DNA of 7,446 nucleotides from Methanosarcinaceae archaeon (GCA_030594665.1 JAUVET010000060.1:1-7446), one strand, 5' to 3'. Positions 1 through 5,891 are shown, numbered from the stretch's first letter. Program-made: numbers and translations. The notes: generated by a model from the sequence alone, not told the origin.

Positions 1-225
1 AGACATTCTTGCATAACGGCTGCTTGGTGAGAGTTCTGTCAAGATCGTATCATCCGAATCGTCCTTTGATACACGGTCGCCATCCATAGCAAGAGCCAGT
101 TTTATAGCACGTCCCCGCTCATCGTTGGTAAGACCTGTGGACAATTTTGCAAATTGCCGTCCCATACAGTGATCGCATATGGGTCCTTCATGGATTATTT
201 TCTTTGCAGTTTCAATTATGTTCAT
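1..225 (-). CDS. pus10: tRNA pseudouridine synthase Pus10, N-terminal part (cut by window edge)
   Basis: Only the first 75 codons are inside the window; the frame is open to position 1. The product begins MNIIETAKKIIHEGPICDHC, and C17 and C20 form the CxxC pair typical of the N-terminal metal-binding part of archaeal Pus10. It is followed by MGRQFAKLSTGL, also typical of the family. In archaea Pus10 isomerises uridine 54 (and often 55) in the T-loop of tRNA to pseudouridine. The catalytic domain with its Asp lies outside the window. The ATG at 225 is the only sensible start; upstream GTGGTCA is a weak Shine-Dalgarno-like match with short spacing. It lies 115 bp downstream of trmY, which encodes the enzyme that methylates the pseudouridine at position 54. 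Family assignment rests on the N-terminus alone but is quite secure. Confidence 0.85.
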   Translation of the reverse strand, partial: MNIIETAKKIIHEGPICDHCMGRQFAKLSTGLTNDERGRAIKLALAMDGDRVSKDDSDDTILTELSPSSRYARMS

Positions 226-242
226 TTGACCACTTTTATGAT

Positions 243-300
243 TTGTAAGTTTAAGATTTAAAATTTTAAATCTAATTTTAAATCTAAATCTAAATTTAAT
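243..300. repeat. AT-rich short tandem repeat region (TAAATC-type hexamers) between trmY and pus10
   Basis: This stretch is almost entirely A and T. Copies of TAAATC/TAAATT lie in tandem at 279-284, 285-290 and 291-296, with degenerate copies to the left (TTTAAATCTAA around 265-275). On the minus strand it reads as repeated GATTTA words. It could hold the promoter of pus10 or a U-rich termination zone after trmY, but no clean TATA/BRE pair stands out. Related short-period repeats occur in two other spacers of this block. Confidence 0.6.
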
Positions 301-340
301 CCTGAATTTAACATTGAACTAAATCATTGAAAAGCCGTAT

Positions 341-940
341 CTACTCACCGGCAACCCTGTCCAATTCATTATTGATAAGCGTAACACAATGCTCTGTATG
401 AAGGGATAACGGTCCTACATTGACCACCGTTGCACCGGCATCCATGATAAGTTTCTCTTCTTCTTCAGTAACCCCATTATGGTCGCCCATAATGAATATG
501 GCATCATCCGGAGAATCGACAATATTCCTGATATCTTCCCCGTCCTCACGAAGATACACGATCTTGCGCCCCTTCTCTACAAACTCATCAAGCAGCGTAA
601 CAAGCCCGCCGTGTCGCACCCATACGCCAGGTGTTGATCTTACTTCAATATCCCCGACTTCCTTAGCAAGTGCTTTTTTGATAAGGGAACCACTGCTCCT
701 CTCATCAGGATTTAAGTATCGTAAACTCTCACCATCAAAACGCACGATCTTCGGCGGGTAAGGTTCACCAAGCAATAACAGGTGTACATGCACATCCCGT
801 CTCATGTCATGTGACAGGAAAAGCGCAGCACTTGTGCACCTGCACAGGATATCCATGCGTCCTGCAGAACCCGGCATATCATTCAATGAAAAATTGCCGG
901 ATGTCAGCGCCTTGTGACCAATGATCAAAAATTCACGCAT
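341..940 (-). CDS. trmY: tRNA (pseudouridine(54)-N(1))-methyltransferase TrmY
   Basis: A SAM-dependent SPOUT-superfamily methyltransferase that converts pseudouridine 54 of the tRNA T-loop to N1-methylpseudouridine, the archaeal counterpart of m5U54. From the chosen start the 199-aa product begins MREFLIIGHKALTSGNFSLN, a hallmark TrmY N-terminus, and carries the DMPGSAGRMDILCRC segment. The C-terminal trefoil-knot cofactor site contains MGDHNG and GPLSLHTEHC; C185 in HTEHC corresponds to the conserved cysteine of the family. The frame stays open eight codons further upstream to 964, but the ATG at 940 has a GTGAGGA Shine-Dalgarno six bases ahead and gives the usual family length. It follows rps6e after 136 bp and precedes pus10, so it probably acts directly on the Pus10 product. 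The stop is TAG. Confidence 0.95.
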   Translation of the reverse strand: MREFLIIGHKALTSGNFSLNDMPGSAGRMDILCRCTSAALFLSHDMRRDVHVHLLLLGEPYPPKIVRFDGESLRYLNPDERSSGSLIKKALAKEVGDIEVRSTPGVWVRHGGLVTLLDEFVEKGRKIVYLREDGEDIRNIVDSPDDAIFIMGDHNGVTEEEEKLIMDAGATVVNVGPLSLHTEHCVTLINNELDRVAGE

Positions 941-966
941 GTGAGTCCTCACTAATTCAAACAAAT

Positions 967-994
967 AAGTTCTAAGTTCCAGGTTCTAAGTTCA
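967..994. repeat. Four tandem heptamers (AAGTTCT-like) upstream of trmY
   Basis: The heptamers are AAGTTCT (967-973), AAGTTCC (974-980), AGGTTCT (981-987) and AAGTTCA (988-994), i.e. four head-to-tail copies with at most two differences from one another. They lie just upstream of the trmY start in the rps6e-trmY spacer. This could be a strand-slippage repeat or a repeated protein-binding site; no function can be read from it. Confidence 0.75.
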
Positions 995-1009
995 AAATTG
1001 TAGATAACA

Positions 1010-1041
1010 ATCACATACTGCACGTTGGTGCAATATGCGAT
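1010..1041. repeat. Imperfect inverted repeat in the rps6e-trmY spacer
   Basis: A 12-bp stem in three blocks (ATC, CATA, TGCAC paired with GTGCA, TATG, GAT) separated by two single-base mismatches, with the four-base loop GTTG at 1024-1027. It lies between the U-tract that follows rps6e and the trmY start, so it could be a second terminator element, an operator for trmY, or a structure in the trmY leader. Confidence 0.55.
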
Positions 1042-1045
1042 CACC

Positions 1046-1082
1046 AAAAAAACAATGTGCAAGGAGTGATGTAAGATCACTC
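1046..1082 (-). terminator. Stem-loop plus U-tract at the end of rps6e
   Basis: On the minus strand GAGTGAT (1082-1076) pairs perfectly with ATCACTC (1070-1064) around a five-base loop. Eleven bases later comes a run of seven T (1052-1046). The rps6e stop codon TGA (1079-1077) lies inside the 5' arm and loop. A U-run alone is the usual archaeal termination signal; the hairpin adds mRNA 3'-end protection or pausing. The gap between stem and U-run is longer than in a bacterial intrinsic terminator, so the hairpin's role is inferred. Confidence 0.55.
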
Positions 1083-1511
1083 TTCTGTTGCAACTTCTTC
1101 TACTGGTACTTCCTCAGCACCTTCGGCTTCCGCCTCGCCACCAAGAAGTGTTGCAATGTCCTTCTCACCATATTCAACAACTTTAGTGTTGATCTGGGAT
1201 GTGTCCGGGGATATTTCCCTTCCACGCATGCTCTTTCGGCGGCGTGTACCTGTTGTCTTTGGTTTTGAACCAATACCGCTTGTCACAAGGACTTTCTGCC
1301 TTTTCGGACCAGGGAGATCACCGCGCATAACAATACCGCCTTTGTCACTTCCGCCAGTGATCTTCAGGGTGTACCCTGGTAAACCTACTGTTGCTCCATC
1401 CATAGTCTGCCCGATAGATTTGCCTATATACTTATTAGCCTCAGAACCAGTCACATCAAACTGGTATGTTTTGGTTTTCGGATCTGAAACCACTATCTTA
1501 AAATCTGCCAT
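1077..1511 (-). CDS. rps6e: 30S ribosomal protein S6e
   Basis: Archaeal/eukaryotic-type small-subunit protein S6e, 144 aa, a normal archaeal length. The product starts MADFKIVVSDPKTKTYQFDV and contains the typical GKSIGQTMDG, LPGYTLKITGGSDKGG and MRGDLPGP segments, then a basic TGTRRRKSMRG stretch that fits rRNA contact. The last 20 or so residues are very acidic and alanine/glutamate-rich, a low-complexity tail. The start ATG is fixed by a strong GGAGG at 1521-1525, nine bases ahead. It lies 226 bp downstream of infB behind its own TATA-like element, so it can be transcribed separately. It ends in a stem-loop with a T7 tract. Confidence 0.95.
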   Translation of the reverse strand: MADFKIVVSDPKTKTYQFDVTGSEANKYIGKSIGQTMDGATVGLPGYTLKITGGSDKGGIVMRGDLPGPKRQKVLVTSGIGSKPKTTGTRRRKSMRGREISPDTSQINTKVVEYGEKDIATLLGGEAEAEGAEEVPVEEVATEE

Positions 1512-1579
1512 TTATTTTTTCCTCCAATTATCGCTCAATGTTTCTTTGTTGTGTATTATGTATCGTAATTAATGATTGT

Positions 1580-1609
1580 AAGTTTAAGTTTAAGTTTAAG
1601 TTGAAATTT
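1580..1609. repeat. Five tandem hexamers (AAGTTT-like) upstream of rps6e
   Basis: AAGTTT occurs at 1580-1585, 1586-1591 and 1592-1597, followed by AAGTTG and AAATTT. On the minus strand this reads as AAACTT repeats lying 70-100 bases ahead of the rps6e start, in the presumed 5' untranslated region, just downstream of the TATA-like element. The words resemble the heptamers upstream of trmY. The region up to 1690 continues as AT-rich degenerate repeat. Confidence 0.75.
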
Positions 1610-1622
1610 GAATATCATTTTA

Positions 1623-1636
1623 GATATAAATTTAGG
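1623..1636 (-). promoter_or_regulatory. Candidate archaeal promoter (BRE/TATA) for rps6e
   Basis: On the minus strand CCTAAA is directly followed by TTTATATC, a good match to the archaeal BRE plus TTTAWATA box. Transcription would start about 25 bases downstream, near 1602, giving a leader of roughly 90 bases that contains the hexamer repeats and the GGAGG site. The same octamer TTTATATC is found ahead of infB. Confidence 0.45.
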
Positions 1637-1737
1637 TTTAGACTTAAATTTAATTCAAGTGCAATTCTAATTGCAATTGTAGTATATTAGTGTACTTATG
1701 TTTGCGAGTATATCCTTAACATGAATATCTGTTATAA

Positions 1738-3513
1738 TCATTTCGCCCAGAATGGATTGTCCCTGCGCTTAATTGACAGGAATGCTTCCAGCGCCTCAAT
1801 CTCATCAGCCTTTAGTGAATCATACAATTCGTGCTCAAGGATCTTTACGTGCCTCTCCGGAACATTCACATGCAAAAGGTCACCCTCTTTGATCTGCCTG
1901 CCAACTGTCGGACCGTCAATAGACATGGCAACTTCCATACCAATGTGAGCAACACCTATGTTCTCACCACTCGACTGCAAGCCCTTTATCTTACCTATGA
2001 CGATACCATCTTTTGTTGTGACATCAACATTTGTCTTGACCATTCCGCTTATAATTCTCACGCCAACCACAGCAGGTTTACTCTGCCGGAATGTGCAATC
2101 AGGCATTATCCTGAACTGCCCTGCCTTGATTATCATTTCAGAGATGCTCTTTTCAGATAGTTCCTTCTGTTCTTTTACCCAATCCTTATAATCATCGATC
2201 AGGGTGTAGATCACATCACTACTGAAAAGTTTGATGTCAGAGTTTTGCATTTTTTCTTTTGCATCAGGAAGAATATCCACATTGAACCCGATTATTACTG
2301 AATTTAACGGATCTTCAATTGCCGATACTTCAATAATATCACGATGCGATATATCTCCAATATCTGCTTTGCGAATTGTGATGTCTTCTTTCTGGAGTTC
2401 GTTGACAAGTGCTTCAAGTGAACCAAGAGTATCTGCTTTGATCATGATACCATTGGCATCAGTGTGAATGCGGACCTCTTCGATCTCTTCATGTACTTCC
2501 TGTACAATATCTTCAACCGTATCAGGAGTTACAACCCTTACAGGCGCGCCTGCAAGTGCATTATCGAGATTTGGCGCAGATATTTTCACACCGATCGCAG
2601 CAGTGACCTTACTTACCTGCTTGAACTTCTCTTCGGCATGTATCTCTGAAAGAGGTTGCGGTTTCAAAAGGGCACGGATCTTCGTCCGGATCGGTTCGCC
2701 AAGACTTCCAACAACGATCTGATCGCCTTTTTTCATTGTGCCATCATAAAGGATGATATCCATCGTCATCCCGAGCCCGCGTTCCTCCTTGACCTCAAGA
2801 ACCGTGCCGACACCCGCCCCATCAGCATCATAATGCAGGTTCGATTCCAAAAACTTCTGTGCAAGTCCTAAAAGTACCATCAGGACATCAGGCGTTCCCT
2901 CACCTGTCACAGCACTGATCGGAATAACACCAACTGTTTTCTGGAAATCTGTCACCCTGTCATAACGATCTGAATTAAAACCTATATTGTATAGTTCACC
3001 AACGATCACGTATAACTTATTGTCAAGTGAATTCCTTACGTGTTCAATTTGTTTGTTGTATGTAGCCAAAAAAGGCATGTTCTTATGTGGATTCCAGCCG
3101 TGTATCCTGTCGATCTTATTTGCAACCACAACAAACGGCGTCTTGAATCTCTTTAATATCTCAAGACTCTCGATCGTTTGCGGTTTGAACCCTTCGTTAA
3201 TGTCAACAATAACAACGGCAAGGTCAGCAAGTGCTCCTCCGCGGCTTCGCAGTGAAGTAAAAGCATGATGTCCGGGTGTATCAATGAACAAAAGACCTGG
3301 TACCATAAATTTATTTACCAGCCCAGGATCGCCACATTTGTTGGCGATAACATCTATTGGAACCTCTGTTGCACCAATGTGCTGGGTAATTGCACCGGCT
3401 TCACCGTCAACAACTGCACTACCCCGGATATTGTCAAGTAGTGTCGTCTTTCCATGATCGACATGACCCATGACACAAACAATTGGTGTGCGTAAATTGT
3501 TATTCCCAGACAT
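1738..3513 (-). CDS. infB: Translation initiation factor aIF5B (IF-2 homologue)
   Basis: A ribosome-dependent GTPase that promotes subunit joining and initiator tRNA placement; cytoplasmic. The 591-aa length is usual for archaeal aIF5B without the long N-terminal extension of bacterial or eukaryotic forms. The G domain shows G1 GHVDHGKT at 16-23, G3 DTPGH at 78-82 and G4 NKID at 132-135. There is no intein in the P-loop, where some archaeal homologues carry one. Downstream lie the domain II beta-barrel (LEVKEERGLGMTMDI region), then domains III and IV ending in AFLSIKRRDNPFWAK. The ATG at 3513 has an AAAGGGGG Shine-Dalgarno-like stretch with nine-base spacing. It follows ndk after 268 bp containing two TATA-like boxes and several hairpins, so it probably has its own promoter besides any read-through. 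Confidence 0.97.
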   Translation of the reverse strand: MSGNNNLRTPIVCVMGHVDHGKTTLLDNIRGSAVVDGEAGAITQHIGATEVPIDVIANKCGDPGLVNKFMVPGLLFIDTPGHHAFTSLRSRGGALADLAVVIVDINEGFKPQTIESLEILKRFKTPFVVVANKIDRIHGWNPHKNMPFLATYNKQIEHVRNSLDNKLYVIVGELYNIGFNSDRYDRVTDFQKTVGVIPISAVTGEGTPDVLMVLLGLAQKFLESNLHYDADGAGVGTVLEVKEERGLGMTMDIILYDGTMKKGDQIVVGSLGEPIRTKIRALLKPQPLSEIHAEEKFKQVSKVTAAIGVKISAPNLDNALAGAPVRVVTPDTVEDIVQEVHEEIEEVRIHTDANGIMIKADTLGSLEALVNELQKEDITIRKADIGDISHRDIIEVSAIEDPLNSVIIGFNVDILPDAKEKMQNSDIKLFSSDVIYTLIDDYKDWVKEQKELSEKSISEMIIKAGQFRIMPDCTFRQSKPAVVGVRIISGMVKTNVDVTTKDGIVIGKIKGLQSSGENIGVAHIGMEVAMSIDGPTVGRQIKEGDLLHVNVPERHVKILEHELYDSLKADEIEALEAFLSIKRRDNPFWAK

Positions 3514-3565
3514 TGATACAAGCCCCCTTTAGTAGATGCCCATTATAATAGTGTTTAAAATACAT

Positions 3566-3602
3566 TATATAAGTACCGACTTAAGTGCAAAATAGATATA
3601 AA
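3566..3602 (-). promoter_or_regulatory. Two candidate TATA boxes ahead of infB
   Basis: On the minus strand TTTATATC (3602-3595) and CTTATATAA (3574-3566) both match the archaeal TATA consensus. The first would start transcription near 3573 (about 60-base leader), the second near 3545 (about 31-base leader); both leaders would include the GGGGG site. Which one is used cannot be decided from sequence. Confidence 0.45.
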
Positions 3603-3635
3603 CCTGATAAAGTATCGATTTACAGTGGCTGTTAT

Positions 3636-3677
3636 GTTCGACGAGAAAATTCTCCCTTCGGTCGAATTAACTCGAAC
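3636..3677. repeat. Inverted repeats with two alternative pairings in the ndk-infB spacer
   Basis: TTCGAC (3637-3642) can pair with GTCGAA (3661-3666), enclosing a small GAGAA/TTCTC hairpin (3643-3654). Alternatively GTTCGA (3636-3641) can pair with TCGAAC (3672-3677). The two pairings share one arm and exclude each other. The element lies after ndk and before the infB TATA boxes, so it would be in the 3' region of ndk mRNA or in a read-through transcript. Confidence 0.55.
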
Positions 3678-3709
3678 TATATGTTTATAAAACATATACT
3701 ATCAAAAAA
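3678..3709 (-). terminator. Nine-bp palindrome with an adjacent T6 run downstream of ndk
   Basis: TATATGTTT (3678-3686) and AAACATATA (3690-3698) are perfect inverted copies around a three-base centre. On the minus strand a run of six T (3709-3704) precedes the palindrome, about 75 bases after the ndk stop. A U-run followed by a stem suits an archaeal 3' end, but an AT-rich palindrome of this size could equally be an operator. Confidence 0.4.
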
Positions 3710-3737
3710 TAATGGTCTTTGAACGAACACAACAAAA

Positions 3738-3761
3738 TGTTTGTAACCCTGTTTGTAGCCC
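3738..3761. repeat. Tandem 12-bp direct repeat downstream of ndk
   Basis: TGTTTGTAACCC (3738-3749) is immediately followed by TGTTTGTAGCCC (3750-3761), 11 of 12 bases identical. It lies 21 bases past the ndk stop on the minus strand. The function is unknown; a duplicated protein-binding site or a recent slippage event are both possible. Confidence 0.7.
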
Positions 3762-3781
3762 TATACTACAATTATAGTTAT

Positions 3782-4231
3782 TTACTCATAAAGCCACGTT
3801 TCATCGATCCTTGTATATCCACATATCTCGGAGTCATTAAAATGTATTCCAATCTCTCTTTCTGCGGATTCCACAGAATCGGATGCGTGAACCACATTCC
3901 TGCCCATCTCGATAGCAAAGTCACCCCGGATCGTTCCAGGAAGTGCCTCGGCCGGATTTGTAGCACCGTTTATGATTCGCATGATCGGTACTGCATCCTT
4001 GCCTTCAATGATCATCGAAACGGATGGTCCGGATACGACATATTCGATCAGTGAAGCAAAGAACGGTTTTTCACCATGTTCCTTATAGTGCTCTTTTGCA
4101 GCATCTTCACTCATTACATTCATTCTCAGGGCGGAGATCTTAAGTCCCCGCTTCTCGATCCTTGATATGACCTCACCGACAAGTCCGCGCTGGACTCCGT
4201 CCGGTTTGACCATGACATAAGTTAGTTCCAT
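3782..4231 (-). CDS. ndk: Nucleoside diphosphate kinase
   Basis: Transfers the gamma-phosphate from ATP to other nucleoside diphosphates through a phosphohistidine, supplying GTP and CTP. The 149-aa product starts [20 protein letters not shown], the classical NDK N-terminus, and carries the active-site histidine in [10 protein letters not shown] at about H115. NGATNP and PGTIRGDF are also family signatures. The frame is open to a GTG at 4240, but that GTG lies inside the GGGTG Shine-Dalgarno (4242-4238) that serves the ATG at 4231 with six-base spacing, so the ATG is chosen. It is 15 bp downstream of rpl24e, making it the fourth gene of the ribosomal protein operon, an arrangement well known in archaea. 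Confidence 0.96.
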   Translation of the reverse strand: MELTYVMVKPDGVQRGLVGEVISRIEKRGLKISALRMNVMSEDAAKEHYKEHGEKPFFASLIEYVVSGPSVSMIIEGKDAVPIMRIINGATNPAEALPGTIRGDFAIEMGRNVVHASDSVESAEREIGIHFNDSEICGYTRIDETWLYE

Positions 4232-4246
4232 CAAAAACACCCTGTG

Positions 4247-4435
4247 TTATGCTTTCTTAAGGGCGATTCTACCGTCTTCTGTCCACACGGTACGTCTTGG
4301 AAGTCTGCCAAGCTTGAAATTGTTCTTGCATTTTGAAGAGCAGAAGTAATATTGAGAACCGTCTCTCTTTGCATACAACATACCGGTTCCCGCTTCAATC
4401 ATCTCTCCACAGAATGAGCATTTTCTCTGTTCCAT
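4247..4435 (-). CDS. rpl24e: 50S ribosomal protein L24e
   Basis: Small zinc-binding large-subunit protein found in archaea and eukaryotes. The 62-aa product has the family zinc finger CSFC (C6, C9) and CSSKC (C32, C36) and the basic [11 protein letters not shown] segment that contacts rRNA. The frame is open to a GTG at 4444 overlapping the rps28e stop, but GGTGAT (4446-4441) is a Shine-Dalgarno about five bases ahead of the ATG at 4435, which also gives the usual [10 protein letters not shown] start. The Shine-Dalgarno therefore overlaps the rps28e stop codon, pointing to translational coupling. Confidence 0.95.
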   Translation of the reverse strand: MEQRKCSFCGEMIEAGTGMLYAKRDGSQYYFCSSKCKNNFKLGRLPRRTVWTEDGRIALKKA

Positions 4436-4440
4436 CACAA

Positions 4441-4668
<228 letters not shown>

Positions 4669-4677
4669 TCATTTTAA

Positions 4678-5034
4678 TTATTTAAGCGCGCTGACTTTTT
4701 GTGCAACATCTTCGACAAGCTCGCTTCCCTTTCCAACATCTGTAATTGCGATTGCTGCACATGCAACACCGATACCGCATGCAGAACCAAGTTCTTTTTG
4801 CAGTTTTACAAATATGTATGGTGCGTTCTTCTCTTCGCAAAGGGCAGGAAGATGCATAACAACTTCGGAAGGCTCGACATCCTCTGCAATGACTATGAGT
4901 TTTGCAATGCCTCTTTCAATAGCCTTTGTTGCTTCGTTTGTACCTTTCTTGATCTTTCCCGTATCTCTTGCTAATTCTACTGCTTCAAGTGCTTTGTTTG
5001 CTAATTCATCCGGAACTTCAAATTTTGCTGCCAT
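4678..5034 (-). CDS. rpl7ae: 50S ribosomal protein L7Ae (kink-turn binding protein)
   Basis: In archaea L7Ae is a ribosomal protein and also the kink-turn binder of box C/D and H/ACA guide RNPs and of RNase P. The 118-aa product has the RNA-binding signature [14 protein letters not shown] at 29-42 and the [19 protein letters not shown] core typical of L7Ae/L30e/S12e folds. The frame is open ten codons further to 5064, but AGGAG about seven bases before the ATG at 5034 and the normal family length (starting [11 protein letters not shown]) favour this start. It is the first gene of the operon rpl7ae-rps28e-rpl24e-ndk and has an unusually long, hairpin-rich upstream region. L7Ae is known to repress its own mRNA through a leader kink-turn in some archaea; no clear kink-turn is visible here. 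Confidence 0.96.
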   Translation of the reverse strand: MAAKFEVPDELANKALEAVELARDTGKIKKGTNEATKAIERGIAKLIVIAEDVEPSEVVMHLPALCEEKNAPYIFVKLQKELGSACGIGVACAAIAITDVGKGSELVEDVAQKVSALK

Positions 5035-5050
5035 ATTATTTTCTCCTTCG

Positions 5051-5078
5051 AAACCATTTGACAATTTGTCGCAGGTTT
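5051..5078 (-). promoter_or_regulatory. Stem-loop directly ahead of the rpl7ae Shine-Dalgarno
   Basis: On the minus strand AAACC (5078-5074) pairs with GGTTT (5055-5051). Inside it GACAA pairs with TTGTC (5070-5060). The internal loop is asymmetric, TGC against AAAT. The structure ends about five bases before the AGGAG site of rpl7ae, so it could influence ribosome access. It lacks the tandem G-A pairs of a kink-turn. Confidence 0.4.
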
Positions 5079-5142
5079 TTCATTATTCATTGTTTATGTT
5101 CGTTTTTTGGCATACGACGCTTTTGAGTAAACCACTATGGCA

Positions 5143-5299
5143 TAACTCTCATGCGCCTGAGTTAGATCGTCATTATGTGATGACCTACATGTGCATAAAA
5201 ACACATCTGGCTAAATCATTGATCAGTAAATTGATTGTTTTAGCTTCAAACATCAACATGTTTGATCTGGCCTGTCCCACTAAATTGATTTCCTGGGAC
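5143..5299 (-). other. Structured leader or small RNA region upstream of rpl7ae (six consecutive stem-loops)
   Basis: Six inverted repeats follow one another in 157 bases: TAACTC/GAGTTA (5143-5164), GTCAT/ATGAC (5169-5184), ATGTG/CACAT (5189-5206), GCTAAA/TTTAGC (5210-5244), TCAAACAT/ATGTTTGA (5246-5265, eight perfect pairs with a four-base loop) and GTCCCA/TGGGAC (5274-5299). The stretch lies between a TATA-like box at 5337-5344 and the rpl7ae start, so it is most simply the 5' leader of the ribosomal operon. It could instead be a separate non-coding RNA. It matches no RNA family I can recognise. The rest of the 5035-5442 spacer has no convincing gene. Confidence 0.45.
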
Positions 5300-5336
5300 T
5301 AATAACCATAATCGAGCACCATCAACAACATACTTA

Positions 5337-5344
5337 TGTATAAA
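5337..5344 (-). promoter_or_regulatory. Candidate TATA box for the rpl7ae operon
   Basis: The minus strand reads TTTATACA preceded by AGAAGC. Transcription would begin near 5315 and give a leader of about 280 bases before the rpl7ae ATG, long for an archaeal ribosomal operon. A nearer, poorer candidate (GTTTTTATG, around 5200) cannot be excluded. Confidence 0.4.
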
Positions 5345-5436
5345 GCTTCTGCTTGGCAGCCAGTTTATTGATTAAGACGTCATCCCGTATCAGATGTACT
5401 ATAAGATTGTATGTTCCCGGATGTCATACTACATGT

Positions 5437-5442
5437 AAAAAA
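5437..5442 (-). terminator. T6 run directly after the small hypothetical gene
   Basis: Six T on the minus strand follow the TAA stop of the hypothetical ORF (5443-5694) without any gap. A U-run is the usual archaeal termination signal and gives mild support to that ORF being expressed and ending here. Confidence 0.4.
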
Positions 5443-5694
5443 TTACTGATCTGATATTAATTCATCACTGTCAAGCCGTACATCAATAACGGAATCATCG
5501 ATCGCATTGATATTTTCAACTTTAATTATGTTTCCTGCGCGCTCAATGAATGCGGTTTTCGTGACCTGTACCTGATGAACATCATTTTGGCCATTGTTCT
5601 TGTGAATTATTAGCAGTTTTTGATTGTTTGCCGCGCTCTTGCTGAGTTTGGCGATAGTGTTTTTGACAATCTGTTCAAAATCTGAATATATCAA
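5443..5694 (-). CDS. Small hypothetical protein, unknown function, start uncertain
   Basis: An 83-aa frame from a TTG codon at 5694. I do not recognise the product. It is soluble, with no signal peptide, membrane segment or cysteine. A predicted helix (DFEQIVKNTIAKLSK) is followed by strand-like pieces (KLLIIHK, VQVTKTAFIE, IIKVENIN) and a strongly acidic end (DVRLDSDELISD). No Shine-Dalgarno precedes the TTG. The frame continues upstream with equally protein-like text (ESIGIIKKAGKYSEIL) to an in-frame ATT at 5754, and a strong AAGGGGTG lies at 5767-5760, five bases before it. The true protein may therefore be about 103 aa, starting at a rare ATT, or may derive from a gene that lost its ATG. 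It stands alone in the divergent spacer and ends in a T6 run. Whether it is real and functional is moderately likely. Confidence 0.5.
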   Translation of the reverse strand: MIYSDFEQIVKNTIAKLSKSAANNQKLLIIHKNNGQNDVHQVQVTKTAFIERAGNIIKVENINAIDDSVIDVRLDSDELISDQ

Positions 5695-5877
5695 AATTTC
5701 TGAATATTTACCGGCTTTTTTGATTATACCGATAGATTCTATATTTATATGAATAAATGCACCCCTTATTTGTATTGAAAATATACTTCATTAAGCAGTC
5801 ATTGTACTACGTCAAATCATGTTAATATGTTTTTCGCTTTTTTGTGGTCGTGTGTGTAATCCCGAAATGATTTCGCC

Positions 5878-5891
5878 TAAATTTAAATTTA
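5878..5891. promoter_or_regulatory. AT-rich palindrome, possible TATA element
   Basis: TAAATTTAAATTTA is a perfect 14-bp palindrome and reads as a TATA-like box in both directions. Leftward it could drive the small hypothetical gene with a leader of about 100 bases. A second small palindrome, CGAAAT-G-ATTTCG, lies beside it at 5863-5875. Function is inferred only. The 5755-5985 stretch otherwise shows no gene. Confidence 0.3.

Noticed and set aside
2838..2850. GGTTCGATTCC, resembling a tRNA T-loop
   Set aside because: It lies inside infB coding sequence, and flanking bases do not form the T-stem or acceptor stem.
5176..5182. GTGATGA, a perfect box C of C/D guide RNAs, with CTGA nearby at 5157-5160
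   Set aside because: CTGA lies before, not after, the box C, and no matching D box or terminal stem at correct spacing is found, so a C/D RNA is not supported.
5051..5244. Kink-turn for L7Ae autoregulation in the rpl7ae leader
   Set aside because: The internal loops at 5051-5078 and 5210-5244 were checked for a three-base bulge followed by tandem G-A pairs. Neither has both G-A strands.
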